Assembly: GCA_965222065.1 (NCBI GenBank)
Contig: OZ244933.1
Coordinates: forward strand, 2,524,936-2,588,935
DNA length: 64,000 nucleotides
DNA from: GM7GCV1 sp965222065
Lineage (GTDB): Bacteria; Pseudomonadota; Gammaproteobacteria; Pseudomonadales; GM7GCV1
Reading direction: 5' to 3'
Positions 53,271-61,777 of this stretch are shown piece after piece. Under the pieces are notes generated by a model. The model was not told the DNA's origin. It searched no databases and saw nothing but the letters and a program-made list of their open reading frames with translations. A program made the translations under genes and the position numbers. The stretch's first letter is position 1; every line of letters starts with the position of its first letter.

Positions 53271-55652
53271 ATGAAAAAACAATACTATCGATTCTTTTTC
53301 CTGATCTTGCCTTTTGCCCTGGCATCCGGCTGCAACAGTGACACGTCGGGCCAGGCAGGCAGCGCTAATGAGGAAAATACAAATTCCGCTGTTCAGGAAA
53401 GCACGAGTACCACTTTTCAGGAAAATACGGGTCCTGCTGTTCAGGAAAGCAGCTCAGTACGGCGCGTTTCGAGCCAGCCAAGTGCCACCGGCCAGAAAAA
53501 CAGATTGAATAACTTTACTGACTGGGCTACTTATCGTGGCGATCAGGCAGGAACCGCATATTCTACTCTAAGCCAAATCACACCCGAAAATGTCGGCATG
53601 CTGGAAGAAGTCTGGCACTACGACACGAGGGATCTTGTCGGGCCGGGTATGTCCTCGAATCCGATTATCGTTGATGGTGTTTTTTACTTTGCTGACTCCG
53701 AGTTAAACCTGGTGGCCCTGGATGCGGCAACCGGTGAGGAGCTTTGGTTGTTTGATCCCTCTGAGCATGATTACAGGGGTGATGACTTCCCCTCAGGAAT
53801 TCAGCGGGCTGATGTGTATTGGGAAGATGAAAATGGCGAAAATGCCAGAATTTTTCATCTGGCAAAAGATCATATTTGGGCCATTAACCCGGATGACGGA
53901 ACAATTATTGAATCGTTTGGCGAAGACGGAGCCCTGGATTTAGCGGAACACCATCGTTGGCCTGCTCATCTGGTGCGTAACAAACTGTCAAACAACTCGC
54001 CGCCAGCAGTGTATAAAGATTTCTTGATTGTAGATTTCAACGTGTTTGAAAACCGGGAGGAGCCGCCTGGAGATATCCAAGCGTTCGACGCACTGACCGG
54101 GGAGTTCAGATGGAGGTTTCACACCATTCCTCTGGAAGGCCAGCACGGGTATGACAGCACGGAGTGGGAAGAAAATATGAATTACGGTGGCGCCAACTCC
54201 TGGGGTGGATTTACCGTTGATGAAGAAAGAGGCTGGGTATTTGCTGCTACGGGCGCAGTTACCGGAGGGATTCATGGTAATGGTGGATTCAGGCCCGGCA
54301 AGAATCTCTTTTCGAATTCCGTGTTAGCTATTGATGCGGAGACTGGCGAATTGCAATGGTATTTTCAAACCATTCACCACGATATTTGGGATTACGACAT
54401 TGCTCCTGCACCGATGTTAGCGACGATCACCAAGGATGACGGAACAAAACAGGATGTGGTCGTTCAAACAGGAAAACAGGGTAAATTCTTTGTGTTTGAC
54501 CGGGATACAGGTGAATCGCTGTTCCCTATCGTCGAGAAACCTGTTCCGACTGACGCCGCCCCCGGTGAAGTTCCCTATCCAACACAGCCATGGCCGTTAA
54601 AGCCAGACCCCCTGGTACGTACATCATTCTATGAGTCAGATTTAACGACTATTACACCCGAATCCCATGCATCCGCCCTGGAGCAGTTTAAAAGACTAAA
54701 AGCAGGGCCGATGTACACGCCCCCGAGTATCGAAGGAACCATCGTCCAGCCGGGTATTCATGGCGGCAACGAGTGGGGTGGCCCCGCTTTTGATCCGGAG
54801 ACAAATATAGCCTACGTCAATGTAAATGACTTCCCGTTTATTCTGACGCTGGTCCCGATGCAACCTGATCAATTTGCAGATATGTCAGAGCTGCAGAAAG
54901 GCAAGACAATATATATGGGTCAATGTGCAGCTTGCCACGGAGCTGAAAGACAAGGTGCAACCGGCATGCCACTGGATAACCTGACCTATGACGTCGATAC
55001 TCTGAAAGAGATCATTACTCAGGGCAGAAATGCGATGCCGGCATTCCAGTACTTCCAGGACGATGAACTGGATCATCTGGTGGCGTATCTTCAAAGCGAG
55101 CCCGGTGAAGCAGAATCTACCGCAAACATTGATTTAACTGATGAGAGTTTGACCTGGAGCGGCGGAGAAGGCGAGCTTGCCTGGTCTACATCCACTCCAC
55201 AGTACACAGCTGCGCTGGATTATTTTACAGACCATATGGGGTATCACGCGATTCAACCGCCATGGGGGAAACTCGTTGCTGTAGATGTAGCGAAAGGTGA
55301 CATTCTATGGTCCATCCCGCTCGGAGAATATCCTGGCCTGGTCGAAATGGGGATTCGAAATACCGGTGCTGAAAACTTTGGCGGAATGGCAGTTACTAAA
55401 GGCGGTGTGATTTTTATTGCAGCGACAGAAGACAGTATGTTCAGGGCATTTGACAAGACCAATGGCGAATTGTTGTGGGAATTTAAAATGGATGCACCTG
55501 GCTTTGCGAGCCCCTCTACTTACGAAATCGATGGCAGGCAGTATGTTGCGATTGTAGCTGGAGGCGGCGGTGGTCGTTATCGTTCACCTGTAACAGGGCC
55601 TATCGGAAAGCGGGTTCATGTATTTGCCCTGCCGGAATCAGAAACTCAATAA
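53271..55652 (+). CDS. PQQ-dependent dehydrogenase lipoprotein with embedded cytochrome c domain
   Basis: A 793-residue quinoprotein of the membrane-bound glucose/alcohol dehydrogenase type. The signal peptide ends at SGC (probable acylated Cys about 22), followed by a Ser/Gln/Glu-rich linker with three QENTG/QESS-type repeats. The eight-bladed propeller begins near DWATYRGDQAGTAYSTLSQI. A cytochrome c domain is embedded late in the propeller (about 540-625): CAACH with Cys 552, Cys 555, His 556, and probable axial Met in NAMPAF. The propeller closes with GLVEMGIRNTGAENFGG and VAIVAGGGGGRYRSP. It would oxidise a sugar or glycoside in the periplasm and pass electrons to its haem. First gene before two ThuA-DUF1080 genes. 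Confidence 0.88.
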   Translation: MKKQYYRFFFLILPFALASGCNSDTSGQAGSANEENTNSAVQESTSTTFQENTGPAVQESSSVRRVSSQPSATGQKNRLNNFTDWATYRGDQAGTAYSTLSQITPENVGMLEEVWHYDTRDLVGPGMSSNPIIVDGVFYFADSELNLVALDAATGEELWLFDPSEHDYRGDDFPSGIQRADVYWEDENGENARIFHLAKDHIWAINPDDGTIIESFGEDGALDLAEHHRWPAHLVRNKLSNNSPPAVYKDFLIVDFNVFENREEPPGDIQAFDALTGEFRWRFHTIPLEGQHGYDSTEWEENMNYGGANSWGGFTVDEERGWVFAATGAVTGGIHGNGGFRPGKNLFSNSVLAIDAETGELQWYFQTIHHDIWDYDIAPAPMLATITKDDGTKQDVVVQTGKQGKFFVFDRDTGESLFPIVEKPVPTDAAPGEVPYPTQPWPLKPDPLVRTSFYESDLTTITPESHASALEQFKRLKAGPMYTPPSIEGTIVQPGIHGGNEWGGPAFDPETNIAYVNVNDFPFILTLVPMQPDQFADMSELQKGKTIYMGQCAACHGAERQGATGMPLDNLTYDVDTLKEIITQGRNAMPAFQYFQDDELDHLVAYLQSEPGEAESTANIDLTDESLTWSGGEGELAWSTSTPQYTAALDYFTDHMGYHAIQPPWGKLVAVDVAKGDILWSIPLGEYPGLVEMGIRNTGAENFGGMAVTKGGVIFIAATEDSMFRAFDKTNGELLWEFKMDAPGFASPSTYEIDGRQYVAIVAGGGGGRYRSPVTGPIGKRVHVFALPESETQ

Positions 55653-55707
55653 ACAAAGAGATAGAGATGCGACTCAATCTACGAAATATACATCAGGGAT
55701 CAAATAT

Positions 55708-57189
55708 ATGAACAAGATCTTAAATAGTAGAAGGCCCCTACCTGTTTTAGTGGTTTTAGCATTAATTTTTGGCAGCCTGTCTCAGTTCGTAGCAGCGCAG
55801 GACACAGATCCGTTGAAGATCCTGATGATTACCGGCGGAGGTCCCTGGCACGATTATGCAACGCAAAAGGACCAGATCGAAAATGGGCTTTTGGAGCGTC
55901 TTTCGAATATCGAAATTACAACGGACTATGAAGGCGCGGATACGCTTACGATGGAATCAACAGATTTCCATTTCTCACGTCATTTGAAGGACGACTGGGC
56001 GGAAGATTTCGATGTTGTTATCTATAACCACTGTAATCTGCAAGTTAAAGATGAATCCTATGTGAAAGGAATTATTGATCAGCATGTAAAGCATCAGGTA
56101 CCCGCCGTCATGCTTCACTGCCCGATTCACCTCTATCAATATGCTGAGGGTGATGCTGCGGATAAATGGTGGGATTTTGTCGGCGCAGTTTCATACTTTC
56201 ACGAAAAAGAAGATCACCCCAATACCTCTCCCTACACGATCGAGGTTTTGGAGCCGCATCATCCAATCATGAAAAACTATCCTCGCTCATGGAGAACGCC
56301 TGCAGGTGAGTTGTATATGATTATTGATATGCATGAATCGGCTACTGTTTTGTCTCATGCTTATTCGGTCGAGACTGATTCCTATACTGAAACAGCATGG
56401 ACGCACGAGTACGAAGGCGTTCGTGTATTCACCAGCTCTCTGGGACATCACAATGCTTCAATGGGCTCGGATGTGAATCTGAATCTTGTTGCATCAGGTG
56501 TGCTCTGGGCGGCAGGAAAACTTGAAGAAGATGGTTTGCCAGCTGCGGGATATGAAGGAGAACGTGGGCTTGGGTGGATTTCTCTTCTGGGTGATACGCT
56601 CAACGGCTGGATTGAGAGTGGCGGCGTCGTGGATTGGACGTCAGGTAACTGGTATAGCGGAAATTTGGTATACCCGACTATCGACGATACCGTGACTGGA
56701 GAATCGTTCCGACTTGATGGCGACACACTGATCGTCGAAGGAGATCAAAGAAATCTGTTCTATGACGGTCTGGTTGATGGCGGATATTTCAAAAATTTTG
56801 AGTTCAAGGTAGATGTCTATACCTATCCTGGATCAGCTTCAGGGATTTATTTTCATACCCGCTATGAAGAGGATGGACCTCCTGCCTCTGGTTACGAAGC
56901 CCAGATTAACGCCAGTCGGGCCGGTGAAAGCAAAACCGGCAGCCTGGTTGGGGCAAGCGACGTGGACACTGCCCCACACGGCGATAACGAATGGTTCAAC
57001 TACTACATCAAGGTTGAGGGCAACAAGGTAACCGTAAAAGTGAATGACGAGACAGTCAACGAGTACACCGAACCTGCAGATGTGGATGGGCCGGCTAGTC
57101 TTCACCGGGGGACGATCGGCCTGGAGTCCGTGGGCTCCGATAGCCGTGTTCTGTTCCGTAATCCGATGATTCGGCTATTGCCGGATTAA
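55708..57189 (+). CDS. Exported ThuA-DUF1080 fusion protein (copy 1)
   Basis: A 493-residue two-domain exported protein. The signal peptide ends at FVAAQ. The ThuA-like (trehalose-utilisation, class I amidotransferase-like) domain, about 35-285, has LMITGGGPWHDY, VIYNHCNLQV, MLHCPIHLY, TPAGELYM and SLGHHNASMGSDVNLNL. The DUF1080/3-keto-disaccharide hydrolase (concanavalin-like) domain follows (about 300-493), with NFEFKVDVYT, SGIYFHTRY and GYEAQINAS. DUF1080 proteins in other bacteria cleave 3-keto-glycosides. ATG 55708 is chosen because it starts the signal peptide; an earlier ATG at 55618 overlaps the upstream gene. The gap to the PQQ gene is 55 bp. Confidence 0.87.
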   Translation: MNKILNSRRPLPVLVVLALIFGSLSQFVAAQDTDPLKILMITGGGPWHDYATQKDQIENGLLERLSNIEITTDYEGADTLTMESTDFHFSRHLKDDWAEDFDVVIYNHCNLQVKDESYVKGIIDQHVKHQVPAVMLHCPIHLYQYAEGDAADKWWDFVGAVSYFHEKEDHPNTSPYTIEVLEPHHPIMKNYPRSWRTPAGELYMIIDMHESATVLSHAYSVETDSYTETAWTHEYEGVRVFTSSLGHHNASMGSDVNLNLVASGVLWAAGKLEEDGLPAAGYEGERGLGWISLLGDTLNGWIESGGVVDWTSGNWYSGNLVYPTIDDTVTGESFRLDGDTLIVEGDQRNLFYDGLVDGGYFKNFEFKVDVYTYPGSASGIYFHTRYEEDGPPASGYEAQINASRAGESKTGSLVGASDVDTAPHGDNEWFNYYIKVEGNKVTVKVNDETVNEYTEPADVDGPASLHRGTIGLESVGSDSRVLFRNPMIRLLPD

Positions 57190-57207
57190 TAACCAGAGAC
57201 GATAGAT

Positions 57208-57349
57208 AGTCAACGAATTCACCGAGCCCGTGGGTGAGCCGGGGCCAGTAATCTCCACCGGCTCACCACGACCAGGCGGGAGCCCGCGGGCTCCGACAGC
57301 AGCGCTTACTTTTGGAATCCGGTGATTTGTCTATTGCCGGATTAATAAT
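57208..57349 (+). pseudogene. Relic of a third DUF1080 3' end
   Basis: The spacer between the two fusion genes is a decayed copy of their last 140 bp. It has AGTCAACGA-TTCACCGA near its start, GGGCTCCGA in the middle, and CTATTGCCGGATTAATAA at its end, matching the end of copy 1. The frame drifts and no start or domain is left. Confidence 0.75.
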
Positions 57350-57365
57350 TAGAAAAGGATTCGTA

Positions 57366-58889
57366 ATGAGTAAGTTCATGCATACATTTAAACGGTCATC
57401 TCTTGCAATTGTTGTGCTATTGATTTCTTCGGGATTTATGACTGCTAATAATATAGCCGTCGCGCAGAATGAGGACCCGCTGAAAGTTCTGATGATCACT
57501 GGTGGGGGGCCTTTTCACGATTACTTTACCCAGAAAAGACAACTTGAAGATGGGCTGAGCGAGCGCATAGGTAATATTGAGTTCACCATTGATCATAATG
57601 AGGGTGAAAGCAAAGAGGATATGCATTTCAAATTTGAAAGCCAGTTAAACGATGAGTGGGCTCGAAAATTTGATTTGGTGTTATACAACAACTGCAATCT
57701 TGATATGGGCGATGCCGGGCATGTTGAGCGGATCATGGATGCCCATGCCGAGTACAAGGTACCTGCCGTACTGTTGCACTGTCCGATGCACCTGCATCGG
57801 ACGACCACTCCGGAATGGTACGAATTTACCGGGGCTGTTTCTCATCAGCATGAGGTTGTTCGTGTCCCGTTTACGGTAGAAGTGCTAGAACCGAATCATC
57901 CGATTATGGCCCATTTCCCCGGGACGTGGCGGACTCCCGAGGGTGAGCTGTATATGCCTATCGAGCTAAAAGATAATGCTACCCCGCTGGCACGTGCCTA
58001 CGCTGGCGAAGCCGCGGAATTTTTTCCTGTAGCCTGGACCCACGAGTACGAAGGGGTTCGGGTGTTCGCCAGCACGCTGGGTCACCACAATCCGACCATG
58101 GGCTCAGATGTGAATTTAAATCTGGTAGCGGCTGGCCTACTGTGGGCAGCGGGCAAGCTTGACAACAATGGGCGCCCGTTGGAAGGATACTCAGGCGAGT
58201 GGGGACTGGGATGGAACTCGCTGTTTGAAGGGGGAACCCTGAACGGCTGGCGTGCCAGCCAGACGACGAACTGGGGTGAACTAAAATGGTGGGAAGGAGA
58301 GGACGTTTGGCCCACGAAACAGAACATGGGCACCGAATCCTTCAAACTTGTCCCCAGTGAGGCTGAGCGGTTGTTGCGCATGCCAAAACATGGTGCACTC
58401 GTTGACGTGGATTCAAATACGATTGTTGTCGAGGGTCCGCAGAGTAACCTGTTCTATGCAGGGCCCATTGATGGCGGTGATTTCAAAAATTTTGAATTCA
58501 AGGTTGATGTCTATACCCATCCTGGCTCGGCTTCAGGGATCTATTTTCATACCCGTTACAAAGAGGAGGGGCCTCCTACGTTTGGTTATGAAGCTCAGAT
58601 TAACGCCAGCCGGGCCAGTGAAAGCAAAACCGGCAGCCTGGTTGGGGCAAGCGACGTGGACACTGCCCCACACGGCGATAACGAATGGTTCAACTACTAC
58701 ATCAAGGTTGAGGGCAACAAGGTAACCGTAAAAGTGAGTGACGAGACAGTCAACGAGTACACCGAACCTGCAGATGTGGATGGGCCGGCTAGTCTTCACC
58801 GGGGGACGATCGGCCTGGAGTCCGTGGGCTCCGATAGCCGTGTTCTGTTCCGTAATCCGATGATTCGACTATTGCCGGACAACGATTAA
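57366..58889 (+). CDS. Exported ThuA-DUF1080 fusion protein (copy 2)
   Basis: A 507-residue paralogue of the preceding gene with the same plan: signal peptide ending at IAVAQ, ThuA domain (LMITGGGPFHDYFTQK, VLYNNCNLDMGD, LLHCPMHLHR, TLGHHNPTMGSDVNLNL), then DUF1080. It has an extra segment of about 25 residues between domains (PKHGALVDVDSN). The last 262 nt differ from copy 1 at only two sites, whereas the 5' halves are well diverged. ATG 57366 has AAAGGA 8 nt upstream. No clear terminator follows. Confidence 0.87.
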   Translation: MSKFMHTFKRSSLAIVVLLISSGFMTANNIAVAQNEDPLKVLMITGGGPFHDYFTQKRQLEDGLSERIGNIEFTIDHNEGESKEDMHFKFESQLNDEWARKFDLVLYNNCNLDMGDAGHVERIMDAHAEYKVPAVLLHCPMHLHRTTTPEWYEFTGAVSHQHEVVRVPFTVEVLEPNHPIMAHFPGTWRTPEGELYMPIELKDNATPLARAYAGEAAEFFPVAWTHEYEGVRVFASTLGHHNPTMGSDVNLNLVAAGLLWAAGKLDNNGRPLEGYSGEWGLGWNSLFEGGTLNGWRASQTTNWGELKWWEGEDVWPTKQNMGTESFKLVPSEAERLLRMPKHGALVDVDSNTIVVEGPQSNLFYAGPIDGGDFKNFEFKVDVYTHPGSASGIYFHTRYKEEGPPTFGYEAQINASRASESKTGSLVGASDVDTAPHGDNEWFNYYIKVEGNKVTVKVSDETVNEYTEPADVDGPASLHRGTIGLESVGSDSRVLFRNPMIRLLPDND

Positions 58890-59111
58890 AAAAACGGTAT
58901 ATACATATAATGTTGCTCTTATGTAATGGCCATGTATTGCGCATCAGTAGTTGGAATACATGACCATCGGTTCAAGCATATATTCATGCCCATTGCTAAT
59001 GTGAAATATGACAGCCGTATATGTTCTAGAACTGTGCAGTTTTACGATTCTTAAGTGACCTGGTAATTTGAGAACTTTGCTTTGCGACATTCGTAATCAT
59101 TGTGTCACCCG
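58890..59111. other. Convergent non-coding gap
   Basis: 222 bp between copy 2 of the fusion gene and the convergent halogenase-like gene. I see no terminator hairpin and no gene. Confidence 0.4.
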
Positions 59112-60599
59112 TTAGTTCTTCGCTGGGCAATACTGCTGGATAAAGTCACTGTGGTCAGGCAGCCTGGCAAGATTCTGATTTACAAAAGTACTCAGCTTTT
59201 CGAGCTCTAGCTTCAAAGCCTCCGGTGGCAGTATACGGCTTGCTCCATGACAATTTTTAGGGAACAACCCTTGCCCAAGCATCACCTGAATCCAAGAGTG
59301 CGCGCGAAAAAAGTTCGCTGAATCCGGCCACGCATAACCTTGTTCCTTAAAGATCTCTATACGGTGAGCAAGACTGTCAGGGATATCCATGGTTCGATAA
59401 TAATTCCAGAGTTCACTGTCATCCCGCTGCGTCTGTTTGTAATGCAGGATGCTAAAATCTCGAACGGCTTCCCATTCACGCTGGGTTTCATGATTAAACT
59501 GCTTGGCTAGTGGCGCCATTTCGCCTGAAAAAGGGAAGAGTCTCATCAGGCGTACTAGCGCGGTGTCAATCAGATGTATACTGGTCGCTTCAAGTGGCTC
59601 GAGAAATCCGCTCGATAACCCTATGGCAACACAGTTTTTGTGCCACGCATTTTTTCGCCGACCTGTGTTGAATTTCAGGGTAAAGGGGTCAGTGATCATC
59701 TCACCAGTGATATTGCCGAGCAAAGTGGCACGAGCATCGTCGTCGGAACAAAACCGGCTGCTGTATACAATGCCGTTGCCGGTGCGGTTTTGCAGGGGAA
59801 TTCGCCACTGCCACCCGCAGGGATGTGCGACTGCACGGGTATAGGGGGGAGGTGGCTCGGTGCTCGTCGTCTGTACCGCCAGAGCACGGTCGGCGGCCAG
59901 CCAATGGCTCCAGTCCTCGAATTCAACGTCCAATGCATCGCCGAGCAGCAAGCTTTTGAAACCGGTGCAATCAATAAAGAAATCACCGGCAACCTGCCTT
60001 TTTTTGTCTAATTCCAGCGATTGGATATTACCCGTCTCCGGATCAAGGGTAACTTCGCTGATTTTGCCTTCGACTCGGTGTACGCCGAGTGATTCGCCTT
60101 TTTGCCGCAGAAATCCAGCATAGGCCGTCGCATTTAGGTGATAGGCGTAGGTCAGTGGCGTTTGACCTACTGTTTTCGCGAACTTGCCGGCCTTCGCTGC
60201 CTTCAGTTCGAGGCTATAGTCCTCCAGGTTGCCGCCAAAGCCATTGGCTTTCGCTTCCAACCAGTACTGGATGAATTCCACCATCCAGTTACTTTGTCCG
60301 ATTTCGCCGAATGTGTGAGCGTAGCTTTCGCCTGGCGCCCCCCAGTTGTCAAACACAATGCCGAGCTTAAAGGTTGCGTCGGTTGCTCGCATAAACTCAC
60401 GCTCGTCGTCGATGCCGAAAAGATGGTGAAATTTGTGTATGGTGGGGACGGTCGACTCGCCCACACCCACGGTTCCGACCTCGTCGGATTCGACGAGAGT
60501 GATGTCGAGCACGTTACCCAGTCGTTTGATCAGGCTGTAAGCTGTCAACCAACCAGCCGTTCCCCCACCGGCAACGATTACGCGAACTTTATTCTTCAT
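59112..60599 (-). CDS. Flavin-dependent tryptophan halogenase family protein
   Basis: A 495-residue FAD-dependent halogenase-like monooxygenase. It has the dinucleotide motif GGGTAGW (11-17), GVGESTVP, the lysine needed for hypohalite relay (Lys 78 in TFKLGI), the family WxWxIP-type GWQWRIPLQ, and EPLEATSIHL with the glutamate partner. True Trp halogenases share these residues, but the many members next to TonB receptors have unproven substrates. It has no signal peptide, so it is cytoplasmic. It is minus-strand, divergent from the TonB receptor and convergent with the fusion genes. Confidence 0.88.
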   Translation of the reverse strand: MKNKVRVIVAGGGTAGWLTAYSLIKRLGNVLDITLVESDEVGTVGVGESTVPTIHKFHHLFGIDDEREFMRATDATFKLGIVFDNWGAPGESYAHTFGEIGQSNWMVEFIQYWLEAKANGFGGNLEDYSLELKAAKAGKFAKTVGQTPLTYAYHLNATAYAGFLRQKGESLGVHRVEGKISEVTLDPETGNIQSLELDKKRQVAGDFFIDCTGFKSLLLGDALDVEFEDWSHWLAADRALAVQTTSTEPPPPYTRAVAHPCGWQWRIPLQNRTGNGIVYSSRFCSDDDARATLLGNITGEMITDPFTLKFNTGRRKNAWHKNCVAIGLSSGFLEPLEATSIHLIDTALVRLMRLFPFSGEMAPLAKQFNHETQREWEAVRDFSILHYKQTQRDDSELWNYYRTMDIPDSLAHRIEIFKEQGYAWPDSANFFRAHSWIQVMLGQGLFPKNCHGASRILPPEALKLELEKLSTFVNQNLARLPDHSDFIQQYCPAKN

Positions 60600-61506
60600 T
60601 AATGCTTCTCCAGATTTACGTTGTCACAGGTAGATTGCTGCAACATAAGCAATATTATTAACGGATTTGAATATCCGGCGCATGTCCATTTAGCAGGCAA
60701 TCAATTTTTAATGCAATGTAGTTAGATCAGACCGTACTACACATTTATTTCTGCGCTTCTTTTTGTAATAGCCCACACTTCTGGTCCAACAACAGGCATT
60801 CCATAGCGAGTGTCGATTAACATCGACAGGTATTTTATTAGGCTTTCTTTCCGACCATGAGGGCCAGCTATTGCACATTTTCATGGGCTTCAGAATTACC
60901 CTGAAAGACGCGAGCAATATTATTTTGATGGGCTAAAGCTCTATTATTTATTTACCCGGGTTGCCAAGGATTGGTCATTATTTTTTTGGATACAGTCTGC
61001 AATAGGTTAGTTCTCAATTTCATTTTTTGCGAATACCACCAAGGGCTCTGGTGTGCGTTCACCTTCTCAGTGAACAAGCTAAGGGTTGTACCTAATCAAT
61101 TGTTGGCACTGACTTTCGTGAGAATCGGAATGACTTGTCCCTGATAACAATTCTGATGAAGCTCTGTGCTCAGCGCCTTGCTCCCGGGGTTCACTATTGC
61201 TCGAATTGCGAGTGTCGCGAAAGTTAATTTTACTTGGGATGCTGCTGGATTGCGGGTTGCGGCGAACCTGGTTGTGGATATTGTCTGTGATACCTGAATG
61301 ATCTGAACTAGTCGTATCGGTCAGCGGTGAAATTCTTGGCGGCACAAAACTCAAGGGACTGATGCTTTGTCTCAAAAGTATGAGGGCCTGGTATTTTGTC
61401 CACGGTCATTGGCTCGACATGCAGCTGTCATTGAGTCTGGCTTTGAAGGAGAGCCAGCGAGTCGCGGTGACATCAAAACCGGCCGATATCTGTAACAAAC
61501 CAATTA
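60600..61506. other. Long non-coding stretch
   Basis: About 900 bp with only short, unrecognised reading frames (for example 61079-61375 minus, 98 codons, Ser/Asn-rich, no homologue known to me). Possibly a decayed gene or a large control region between the halogenase-like gene and the TonB receptor. Confidence 0.4.
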
Positions 61507-61612
61507 ATGTCTTAAAATTACAAAATAGTGATTATAAGAAAAAATATTACAAAAAATGGTTGCATACGAAATACAAATAGGAATATGATGAATTATCAAC
61601 GTTGACTGTTCA
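61507..61612 (+). promoter_or_regulatory. Shared upstream element (copy B) of the TonB receptor
   Basis: Similar over about 100 bp to 53128-53223. Shared blocks are TAAAATTACAAA, ATAAGAAAAAA, ATTACAAAAA, TTGCAT (61560-61565) and ATACAAATAGG. TATGAT (61584-61589) lies 18 bp past the -35, and then GTTGACT-CAT. It has a 12-bp insertion relative to copy A, carrying half of a TCAACGTTGA palindrome. Confidence 0.72.
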
Positions 61613-61633
61613 TCTTTGGCTAATCAACGTTGA
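61596..61633 (+). promoter_or_regulatory. Paired TCAACGTTGA palindromes
   Basis: Two perfect 10-bp palindromes TCAACGTTGA at 61596-61605 and 61624-61633, 28 bp apart, just downstream of the candidate promoter. An AACGTT core is typical of LacI/GalR-family operators; binding by such a regulator is inference, and no such gene lies in the window. Confidence 0.55.
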
Positions 61634-61777
61634 TTTAATTGCTCATCATTAATACTTAGCGAGTCTTTGATGGCAAATTTGGTTGTTTCAAGTCGTAAAG
61701 ACGTTACAGACCAAACTTTTAGAGTTAGGTCTATTACAAACTGTCTCTAAAGAGACATCAGATGGAAGGGGAAGGTT

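Noticed and set aside
61079..61375. 98-codon minus-strand frame in the 60.6-61.5 kb gap
   Set aside because: Low-complexity Ser/Asn/Arg composition, no clear ribosome-binding site, no recognised domain; kept only as part of the unexplained gap.
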